From Xiphydria camelus (taxonomy: Eukaryota; Arthropoda; Insecta; Hymenoptera; Xiphydriidae), in assembly GCA_963678675.1 (NCBI GenBank), contig OY783200.1, forward strand, positions 10,098,917-10,162,916: a stretch of 64,000 nt of DNA, in the 5' to 3' direction. A model generated the notes under the pieces. The model saw only the letters and a program-made list of their open reading frames with translations. It made no database searches and had not been told where the DNA came from. A program made the position numbers and the translations under genes. Shown here one piece after another: positions 45,346-56,300 of the stretch. The first letter of the stretch is position 1, and each line of letters opens with the position of its first letter.

Positions 45346-47105
45346 TTACATATGAAATGCCGTGAAACAGTTTTTATCTTTTCTTAAACAGAGGTGTACA
45401 TTACATTTTGAGCACTTCACAGAAGAAAGCTGTTTACATAGTGGATTCTTGCAATTCAATCTCTGGTCGGTAACCTCAGGCTAGTGGTCATATCTATTTC
45501 TACGAACGTCGAAATTTGGTATTGGTGCTGTGCTTCCTTTCTTCTTGCGCTTTTCGAAAAGTATACCTACAGGGTCTGTTCCACTACTTGGCCTACCTCT
45601 TTTCTTTGGAAGACTTTTATTTAGTAGACATAAACTTTTGGCAATAGCAGTTTTTAAGTTCATTTGGTCGAGAATCTCTTTCTTTGCGAGACCGATACCA
45701 TTGCAATCTATTTTATAGAGATTCCATGCATTGACAGTCATCATATCGATTAGATGGTAGAAAATGCGTATGTAATATTTCTTTGAGCGAACTCCAATCC
45801 TATAATAGGCAATGTTGCCATCTAAAAGGTCGACTCCTCCCATGAAATTATTGTAAATGTCAACTGCGGCGGGCTTTACTATTGATACTTTACGCTTTAG
45901 TTTTCTATCCCATCGTTCAGCCAAACTCGTCGGTTCGGCACTTGAGAATGTTGTAGCCAAGGTGACACCCCTATTGTCAAACCACTTTATGGCTCGGATA
46001 TTGACACCTTCTATAGTGCGTTCTTTCTCTTCGAATGTGCCTCTGCCTTTTCTCTTCATAATCTTATCAGAACTGAACGTACAGCCTGGAAATCTATAGA
46101 TTCGTATTGTCCCAGTAGCACCTATTCCACGTTTTTGCAGTTCTACAAAGAGTAAGGGAGAAGCAAACCAGTTATCAAAATATAACAAATACTTTTTATT
46201 TTGTGGAATTACTAACGCTAATTGGAGTACTATGTTTGAACTGCATCCTATATCGCGGTGCTCAGGTTTTGGTATGATTTTGCCATCATAAATGTCGAAA
46301 TTGTAAACTGTACCATTGATATCACATAGTGCAAAAATTTTGTAGCCCAATTTATGGTTTTTTTTTTGGATTATAGCACTTGAGCCTTGATTGACCTTTG
46401 AAAGGCACTATTTGTTCATCTACGCAGAACATTTGGCCATAAAGAGAAATCTCTCTACATTTGGATACGATAGCATCAACCAGGGTACGAACTTTGAATA
46501 AACGATCTCGATTTTCATCAGCTAAATTAGATTGGTTGGAATTATCATTGAAATGAAGATATCTTCGGATTTCCTCGTATCGATCTCTACTGATAACGTC
46601 TGCTACATTCGGAATTCTCAAATTTTCGGACCAATAGTTCCGGGTGCGATATAAATTTACAACTGACATATACATCGTTACACCTATGAACTGCTCTAAC
46701 TCAGATAGTGTTAGTCTGAGTGGCTTATTGGGATTACTTTGTGTAGCATATAGATTTGATTGCTCAACTATGTATATGATTCAATAAGTCAGTGTCGTAA
46801 AAAGTTTGAAAATAATCGACGGGCTCTCTTCTATCTTCACGAATTATAATACGTTCATGGAAAGCAGGAGTAATTTTCGGCGCATTAGGTGGGACATCAT
46901 TCCAGAAACTCGAGCCTGCTAATCTAGCTAACGGAATCTTGTCCTTGCAATCGTATTCGTCTTCTGCTTCACTGGTATTCATAACAACACGTTCCTCTTC
47001 CTCCTCGCCAGAATCAAGCAAACATTCGTCGTCACTTGCTTCTGGTGGAACCACAAATGTATATAATGTCTCGTGCTTTCTTTTTTTTTCCGGTTTCCTC
47101 TCCAT
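45346..47105 (-). pseudogene. piggyBac transposase, two frameshifts and one nonsense codon
   Basis: The start is MERKPEKKRKHETL with an acidic N-terminus. The frame breaks near 46780 and resumes (VEQSNLYATQSN ... FIGVTMYMSVVNLYRTRNYW). It breaks again at a T10 run (46358-46367, A10 on the coding strand) after CYNPKKK, then resumes GYKIFALCDINGT to a TAG at 45481-45483. That stop replaces a codon, because the same frame continues PEVTDQRLNCKNP and the C-terminal Cys-rich domain (CSKCNVHLC, CFTAFH) to about 45346. Catalytic Asp residues are present in FCVDEQIVPFKG, LLYFDNWFASP and NNFMGGVDLLDG. All four acidic sites survive, so the inactivation is recent or partly due to consensus indels. Confidence 0.9.
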
Positions 47106-47655
47106 CTATAAATAACCATAAGAATGTCTAAACCATTCAAGATATACGATAAACAAAATTTGGCTTATAAAATAATTTTGAATAAATGTTTTTTTACTTT
47201 TATAATAAATTTAACCATGTATTATATATCTCAGACAGCACAAAATAGAGAGGATAATATTAGCATAACTGATAAAAAGTAAATTTATTTTTATGTGATA
47301 AAAATATCTAGTAAGTTATTTGAGTGGTGTAGAATGAACGGATCATATCTGTTTATTTACAAAGTATAGGTTATGTTTCACTAGTACCGGTTATATCAGA
47401 TTTGATATGTGACAATGAAATGGTTTTTCTTACAGACAATAGGGAACTTGCATGAAATTTATTTTTTATTAAATTTCATCTAATTTTGTAGTAAATGTTG
47501 TAAAATAGTATATACAATCGATTTTTATTCAAAAAATGTATCAACATTAGTGAAAAAAGAAGTGTAAATTCAAATAAAAAATCGTGGCGGTAAAACGCGT
47601 GTTTTCAATATGGCCGCCCGTGTGACGTCATACGCCGCTATTGGGATTACTCATA

Positions 47656-48402
47656 AGGTTCGTTCCAACTAACATGAGAACTGGTTCTGAACTCGGCGGA
47701 GTATGCGCAGCCTGACTTAGCCGTTCCAACAAACACAGAACTGGTTCTGGAACGATTCCAAAGAGCGTTCCAACTAAACTGCGAACTGTAACAGAACGGT
47801 TCTAGAACGGTAATTCCAGTCCCTAGTTCTAAGTTGGGACGATTTTCTAGCCCACGCGTAGTAAGGCGCGAGACGCGCTCTATTTGAATCGGTGAGTCCA
47901 AGAACAGTACAAATACATAAAGATAGTTTCGAGAAAAAATGAAAAAACATAATAACTTCACAATGAGTTAATGGCCATGATATAAAAGTTGTGATAACTT
48001 TTTAGGTAAATGATAATTGAAAATAAAAAATCCGAAAAAATCACTCCCCTCCAAGTTATAGAAGGAAAAAATGTATGCACTCTCTTGTACTCTTTTTGGA
48101 CTCATCTTTCTTTTTCTGCTTTTTTGAATGTTTGTGCATGATAAGCTCTTGAAAACTGTAATGTTTTTTACGTTTCAACAATTAGTTGAACTCACACATC
48201 GGCTTAGGATAACCCGTGATTTTCCGCAAAATGTATACAAAAGGTGGACAAGCCTCCCTGTGCTGTGTGCGATCCTGTGTTCCAACACATCCCATGAATT
48301 CAGTTCTAGAACGCATCTGACTGGCGCATGCGCATTAAATAATTCTTAACTAGTTCCAGGACGGTTCTAGAACTGTCCTAAAATGCTTGTTGGAACGAAC
48401 CT
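47656..48402. mobile_element. 747-bp MITE with AGGTTCGTTCCAAC ends
   Basis: AGGTTCGTTCCAAC (47656) and GTTGGAACGAACCT (ending 48402) form short perfect TIRs, with ATA outside both ends. The subterminal zones carry many palindromic GAACGGTTCTAGAAC-like motifs (47700-47815 and 48300-48380). Short ORFs inside are not convincing. Confidence 0.85.
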
Positions 48403-48488
48403 ATAGTGTTATTTGTTATGCTGAGCTGAGTTTTCCGAAGATGAGAGCGAATTAATGGGAGTGTTACAGTGAAAAACTATTTATTAAA

Positions 48489-50254
48489 ATGTCCGAAGTG
48501 CCTCGAAAGTCATATCACGTTTGTTTTGTACCAGAGTGTAGAAATACAAGCATTAAAACTCCAGATAAAATATTTGTGTCGGTTCCGAAGGACAAGAAAA
48601 GGCGTGAATTGTGGTTCAGGGCAGCAAGAAAGGACATACGGGATGTTACGATGACTTCTACCTTATACTGCTGTGAAGATCATTTTGATGTAAGGAAATC
48701 ATTACGTTTTAATTACAATAGGTACCTAATCATTGGTATACTTAACCTTAAAATTCATTACTTTACCACAAATTAATTGTTTTAGTTGCCAAACGATATG
48801 GAAAATTGCTTGAAAGTTCAACTAATGGGACCAGAGTGCAGAAAATTTATGAAAAAGGATGTTGTCCCTCATCGCTTTACATGTCAGAAGAGCCGTAGAA
48901 GAGCATCTTGTTCTCCGCCGACACAAAGCGTTGAAACAGAACGTGCACGACAGGAGTTAGTTATGGAATTAAGAGAAGAACCGACTGGCGAACCTGCAGA
49001 AGAACAGCGAGAAGTAGCGTCATGTTCCAAAGCAACTGAGCATGATCACGATATGAGAATTGAAGTCGTAGTGGAACCTTTTATCGAATATTTTTTTCCA
49101 AGTAGATCGGGCTGTACATTTGTAGATACGGCTGTTCAAGTAAAATTAAAGCCGTCTTTTCGGCTTCAGACATGTCCTTCTCAAAAAAACGCTGCAACTT
49201 CACCATTCCAAATATCGCCATCGTGCAAAGTGCTGCAAAAACCATCGCCGGTTCAACGACTATTTAATGTAACGAGCGAATCATCGGTGTATTCTGAAAA
49301 TAGCACTGAAAGTTTTCGACCGGAATCAAGCGTTTATAGCAGTGAGAGTGAAAATAATGAAATTAGTATGGAAAAATTGCGCCAAATTTCGCTGTCAAGA
49401 ACAATCAAAATAATTCAGCAAAAACCTCAATATTATATTGGTGTTCCTAAAAACTGCTATTTTGTAATAGAGCTTTTAAGTGCAGAAGCCAGTATTCCCA
49501 CAAACGATATTCTATTAATTTTAAAGAAGATCAGGCTAGATAACACGTTTGTGGAGCTTGGTAATGAGTTTGGAATAAGTGAGTCGCAAGTAAGCCGAAT
49601 TTTTTCAAAATATCTACCACAAATAGCGCAACACTTAAAATCTTTTATATTTTGGTCTCCTGCTGCCACCATAGTAAGAAATTTACCTATTGCCTTTAGG
49701 TATCGTTATAGTAAAGTACAATCTATAATAATTGATGCCTTTGAAATCGAAATTGAAAAACCAAGCGGGTCGATTAAGCAAGCGCTCACATGGTCGGAAT
49801 ATAAACATTGTAATACTATTAAATACTTGTTTTCCTCGATACCGGATGGTCTAATTAATTATATTTCACCGGGATTTTCGGGCAGAATATCAGACACAAC
49901 ACTTACGGAAGAAAAAATGTGGTTATTTAAAAGTATTACCCCCCTATTGGAGCGACCGTTATGGCTGATAGAGGATTTAAACACGTGGAACGCCTGTTAA
50001 TGGACAAGCAATGTCGATTAGTTCGCCCTCCAAGTGTTTCAATTACTCGAAAACCCTCCAAAGAAGAGGTTCTTGAAAGTAAACGAACAGTGAGCCTGCG
50101 AATTCACATAGAGCGAAATATTCGACGAATTAGGGAATTAAAATTTTTAAGACCTCATTTCTGCATAAACAATAAGTTAATTCAGCTTGTCGATGATGCT
50201 GTAACAGTCGCCGCTGCATTAATCAACTTACAAAGTCCACTAATAAAAAAATAA
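48489..50254 (+). CDS. ISL2EU transposase: THAP domain plus DDE nuclease, one frameshift
   Basis: Exon 1 (48489-48689) encodes a THAP zinc finger: CFVPECRN ... FVSVPKDKKRRELWFRAA ... CCEDHFD. The donor GAT|GTAAGG joins in phase to exon 2 (from 48786 after TTTTAG), giving the usual DMENCLKVQLMG ... VVPHRFTC continuation. After a low-complexity linker come a helix-turn-helix (LGNEFGISESQVSRIFSKYL) and the DDE_Tnp_4 core, with Asp in IIIDAFEIEIEKP, Asp in GFSGRISDTTL and Glu in RIHIERNIRRIRELKF. The frame breaks at a C6 run (49939-49944); restoring one base joins to MADRGFKHVE and on to the stop at 50254. THAP fingers bind the element ends. Apart from the C-run indel the gene looks complete. Confidence 0.88.
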
Positions 50255-50306
50255 TATTTATTTGAAAAATACATAAGTACATGCTTTGTTTACCTCAACT
50301 ATTTCA

Positions 50307-53300
50307 TTAAAGTGTTACTGATGATAACAGTTTTGGAAAAATATGCGTTTTCCAAAATGCTTCAAGACGAGGAATGAGTTCGTTGACATAATCCCGGTCG
50401 TATTGTATCCATAAACTGGTGCTCTTTCGATTTTCCTCATATTTGGGGTCTGCCACACAAAACAAGGCGGTTTCTTTATTGGCCACAAACATTTGCAGTT
50501 GCACCTGTGCTTTGCATTTGGCACTAATTTGATTATCCACAATATAATTTGTTATGCTTTTGCATGATGTTGGGCATTTTATTTCTACGATGAAATTGTC
50601 AGCAATGCCATCCGGTGAAGCAGCAATAAACGGATACTCCTGCGAGATCCGTAAGCCCGACGTCTTTATATTAGTGTTCACTTCTCTTTTTAAATTGTTG
50701 AGTACTTCCGACTCCAGTAATCGTCCTCTCTTCATCCCCGTTGTATCTGGTATATTATACAGGGTGTAAAAAAAGTCCCGGGACGGTCGAATATTTTGAA
50801 AAATACGCCCCGCATAGAAAAACAAAAAAACACGTATTCAATAGTTTCAAAAGTTCTATCCAGCCATATCAAACTCGACTCCCCTCCCCCCACCCCCACT
50901 GGGGGGCGGGGGGTAACTTCAATATTTTAAATGGAAACCCCCAATTTTTATTGCAGATTCGGGTTTTACGTTAAAAAATAAGAAACTTTTGTCTGAAATA
51001 TTTTTTTGTATCAAGGGTAGATGGCGCTCCAATCGATGGGGGAAACATACAAATACGAAACCCTAAAAATTCATGGAAAAAACTTCAAAACGAAAAACAA
51101 AAAATACGTGTTCAATAGTTTTAAAAGTTCTATCCAGCCATATCAAATTCGACTCCCCTCCTCCCACCCCCGCTAGGGGGCGGAGGGTAACTTCAAAATT
51201 TTTAATGGAAACCCCCAATTTTTATTGCAGATTCGGGTTTTACGTTACAAAATAAGAAACTTTTGTCTGAAACATTTTTTTGTATCTTGGGTAGATGGCG
51301 CTCCAATCGATGGGGGAAACATACAAATACGAAACCCTAAAAATTTATGGAAAAAACTTCAAAACGAAAAACAAAAAATACGTGTTCAATAGTTTTAAAA
51401 GTTCTATCCAGCCATATCAAATTCGACTCCCCTCCTCCCACCCCCGCTAGGGGGCGGGGGGTAACTTCAAAATTTTTAATGGAAACCCCCAATTTTTATT
51501 GCAGATTCGGGTTTTACGTTACAAAATAAGAAACTTTTGTCTGAAATATTTTTTTGTATCAAGGGTAGATGGCGCTCCAATCAATGGGAGAGTGAGAATA
51601 CGAATGCCTAAAATTAAATTTCATGGTTATAGTCCACGATTTCCCTACTGGATAGATGGGGGCCCTTATCATTTTGGCCACATTTCATTTTCCATTAGAA
51701 TACTAGATTCACTTTTAGCATTATCCAGGAACAACGACGTGGACGTAGTGAATTCTGTTCCCTTTGGGGTGCTTGATTTACGTGAGTCCCCTTGCCCCTC
51801 ACGTTTTGGGGTGCTTGATTTACGTGAGTCCCCTTGCCCCTCACGTTTTGGGGTGCTTGATTTACGTGAGTCCCCTTGCCCCTCACGTTTTGGGGTGCTT
51901 GATTTACGTGAGTCCCCTTGCCCCTCACGTTTTGGGGTGCTTGATTTATGTGAGTCCCCTTGCCCCTCACGTTTTGGGGTGCTTGATTTACGTGAGTCCC
52001 CTTGCCCCTCACGTTTTGGGGTGCTTGATTTATGTGAGTCCCCTTGCCCCTCACGTTTTGGGGTGCTTGATTTACGTGAGTCCCCTTGCCCCTCACGTTT
52101 TGGGGTGCTTGATTTACGTGAGTCCCCTTGCCCCTCACGTTTTGGGGTGCTTGATTTACATGAATCCCCTTGCCCCTCACGTTTTGGGGTGCTTGATTTA
52201 CGTGAGTCCCCTTGCCCCTCACGTTTTGGGGTGCTTGATTTACGTGAGTCCCCTTGCCCCTCACGTTTTGGGGTGCTTGATTTATGTGAGTCCCCTTGCC
52301 CCTCACGTTTTGGGGTGCTTGATTTACGTGAGTCCCCTTGCCCCTCACGTTTTGGGGTGCTTGATTTATGTGAGTCCCCTTGCCCCTCACGTTTTGGGGT
52401 GCTTGATTTACGTGAGTCCCCTTGCCCCTCACGTTTTGGGGTGCTTGATTTACGTGAGTCCCCTTGCCCCTCACGTTTTGGGGTGCTTGATTTATGTGAG
52501 TCCCCTTGCCCCTCACGTTTTGGGGTGCTTGATTTACGTGAGTCCCCTTGCCCCTCACGTTTTGGGGTGCTTGATTAGGAGTAAAACCAAATGAAATAAA
52601 ATTCAGAGTAGATGCTCAAATTGAAAACCTTGAACTTCTTGACAAAGAGCTATTCGATCGTAAAAATTAGTCACAGCTCGTCGGATCAGCTCTCTATCAA
52701 TTAAAGCTGCTTCCTGTAGAATCCGGTTTCGCAGCTCGTCTAAATTTTGTGGTTGAGTTACGTATACTTTACTCTTTAAAGAACCCCAAAGGAAAAAGTC
52801 GAGAGGCGTTAGATCGGGGGATCTAGCAGGCCATTCGATTCTTCCTCTCCTCCCAATCCATCTACCAGGGAATTGATCCTGCAAAAATGCTCGGACAACC
52901 CCACCATAATGTGGTGCAGCTCCATCTTGTTGAAACCAAATTTCATGGAAATTATCACCAGCTATTTCTCTGATTCTTGGCACAATTTGATGTCTGAGAA
53001 GATCTAAATATTTTTGGGCATTAAGATTACCATCAATGAAAAAGGGGCCTATTATCGTATCATTCAAGATACCAGCCCAAACATTCACCTTTTCTGGATA
53101 TTGTGTGTGACTCTCCAATATCCAAAAAGGGTTCGTGTCCGTCCAAAATCTACAATTATGTCTATTTACTTCACCTTTTAAAGTGAAAGTGGATTTATCA
53201 GAAAATATTATGTTGTATAAAAAGAGAGGATCGTTATCTATTCTGGTCATCATTGTATCGCAAAATTCAATCCGACGATCAGGATCGTCTTCATTAAGCT

Positions 53301-56300
53301 CTTGTACTAGATGAATCTTGTAGGGATGAAATTTTATCCCCCTCAAAATATTTCGTACTGTTTGGTGAGAAACATCATATTCATCACCTGCTCTACGTAA
53401 AGAAAGATGAGGATTTTCAATAAAACCTTGCGCAACTTCTAATTGTTTCTCTTCAGTTGTTTCAGATTTAGGCCGACCAGATCTCGGGAGGTTTTTAATA
53501 GTTCCATGATCCCTAAAGCGCCGAACAGTTCTTTCAACTGTAGACTTTGATATGGGACTTAAATCTTCTCCATTACGAAAAGTTTCATTAAATAAAATTC
53601 GAACTTCATCATAAGACCGCGCTCGATCTCCCCAACCACGCATCATTAATAAAGATATTCTTTCCTGCTCTGAGAGTGTAACATTCTCCATGATCTTTCA
53701 GTAGCACGCGGCGCTACGTCTCCACTCAAATGCCGTCTGTGGGACGGCACGCGGCGCTATGCCTCCTTAACCCTCCGACGGGCGCAATATGAAAAATTCA
53801 TACTTAGGGCGCAATGCATCTATTAGATTAAAATACACCTTTTTTGATATAAAAATCTACTTTATTAAAAAAATTAACTGCAAAATGAAACAACTTATTT
53901 CTAATGATTTTAAAAATGAAAACAGAATAAATTAACACAAAAGTTTCTAGTCTGAGTCTACATCAGCATCGTACTGTTCGAACTTTGATTTGTAACAAGT
54001 TTCACAAATTGTTGTTGCATGTTCTAGGCACATACATTGTAAGCACGACTTGCAATAGTATTTTGAATATCGTTGTTTTTTAATTTTAATACAGCTCACA
54101 CATCTCTTCCTTTTGTTTGAATCACGTGAAGGTTCTTCTTGAGTTGAAGTGGTGGGATGGATCGTTTGCAATTTTTGTTGAAGATCTAAAGGAATTCCTC
54201 TTTTTGCTGTTGCCCTTCGCTTTATATGTTCTGCTGTCAATTCGCCACTTAACTTCTTTAGAAATGTACGTCTATTTCTCACTTCGTTACCATTTCCCAT
54301 ATATAAAACTTGACAGTTTATTCCGGCAATATTCAGTATTGCAAAAAAGCTGTTAATGGCCAACGACGAGTGTTTCTCTGAACATTGAAGGATGCACACA
54401 TTTTATCGACTAAGTCGACACCCGATTTAGTTTGATTGTAGTATGTGATGATGCTGGGTTTATTCAGATCTTTAGTGCTTTCATCAATATGATCATCAAA
54501 ATGCATACTAGAAATTAATACTACATTTTTGCCTTTTTTTGGAACGTATGATACAATTGTAGCGTCTTGCTGAAAGCCAAATATACTCGTTCGTTCTGGC
54601 CTTTTCTTGCTTACTATGAAATCTGCAGGAAGCTGGGGCTTATTTTTTTTTACCGTACCAACATAAGAAAGTTTCTTAGACTTAAGAAATTCTACAAGTG
54701 ATACGTCTGTGAACCAATTATCAGCCGTTATATTACGCCCTGTGTTATATATTGGTTCTGTTAGTCTTTTTACAACGTCCACTGGCTTGTAACTAATACT
54801 AAAAGGTCCTTCAGGCTGCTTTCCCGGATAAATTTCGAAATTAAAAGTATACCAAACCTTGGAATCCACCAACGAAAAAAATTTAAAACCATATTTATTT
54901 GGCTTGGACGGAATATATTGCTTGAATGGGCACCGCCCTCGAAAACCAACTAACATTTCGTCGATCGTCACATTTGATCCAAGTGAATAGTTTTTTTGCA
55001 GTTTTCTACAAAATCATTTGTAACATTCCGAATTGCAGCAAGTTTGTCACGTGTTCTTCTTTCTTCTCGTGTCGCTTTATCGTCAAAGCGAATACAGCGC
55101 AGCAAAAACTTAAATCGCTTAACACTTATTACTAGGCGAAACATTTCTACTCCATACCCATCAGTGCCCCACAGTTCTTCCAAATCTTGCCTATTACTGT
55201 GAAAAACACCTCCAAGATAAAGCAATCCAATAAATGCTCTAAGTTCAATAACATCGGTGAAATTTGCGTCTCTTTCTCGTTTGTATTGAGGCCGAATTTT
55301 CTCAATATATTTGTTGGTATAAATAACAATTTCTTCCAACATTGTATCACTAATTAAACATTTCCAACATCCTAGAGCAGAATCAGCTTGTTTTGCAGGG
55401 CCAATGACACCTGGAAGCCGTACTATTATATTTTGGGGTCTACGTTTTACGCGATCCGGATATTTCGTCTTTTTCCATTTGGTAATTTTATCCTTGCCGG
55501 TATAAAAATCATTGTCGGAATCAGTCTTATCACTTTCTGAAGACATCTCTTGAATAGTATCAGAATCTTGATCTCGTTCTTCAAGAGCATCTTCGCTGTC
55601 TATGTCACTTTCTTTGGCCAGTTCAAAGGCATCCTCATTATCAGATACAAAGGCCAATTGTCGTAATATTTCAGGATCCTCGGCGTTGTCCGGTTGAAAT
55701 ATTTTACGAAAGTGAGCCATTACTAAGTACAAGCAAGTACTGAAAAAAATAATCATAAAAAAGTGAACGTTCGTGTCCGTAAAATTAAAAACTCAATGTC
55801 GTGCCAAGTGGACACAATAATTATGTTTCTCTTTTATTTTAATTTTATATAAACATAAATATTCTATCCGCTTGGCACAACAAATTTTTCATATTTAAAA
55901 AACAATCATGTTCGGGCGCAATGAATCTCCTAGATGAAGTACACGCAAAAATATATAAACTCACATCTTGTGAAAAGACGTACTTACAATTTGTTATGTA
56001 AATACTGTTGCAAACTTATGACACCACAAAACACTATTTATGTTTACTTCACGAAAAGTTACGTGCCTGGGCGCAATCAATCTCATAGACTTTTTGCGTC
56101 ACTCTAAACAAACGACTGCACTGCGTCCAACCAAAAGCACGACTGTCGAGTCGGCAAGATATGACCATAGGATACACGAACAGACTAGATTCGACTTGCT
56201 TCTGCTGTCGAGATATAGCGAGGAAAGTGGACGCGCAATCTGTCAGATTAAATGCGCCCGTCGGAGGGTTAACCCTCTGACTGGAAACTCCTAGCAATTC

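Noticed and set aside
47647..47961. 104-codon minus-strand ORF at the left of the MITE
   Set aside because: It is composed of the palindromic GAACCGTTC-like motifs of the MITE and has no domain similarity I can see.
51499..52594. Long overlapping ORFs (up to 359 codons) on both strands over the minisatellite
   Set aside because: They exist because the 42-bp unit is divisible by three and lacks stops. There is no domain, start context or splice support, and frames on both strands are equally open.
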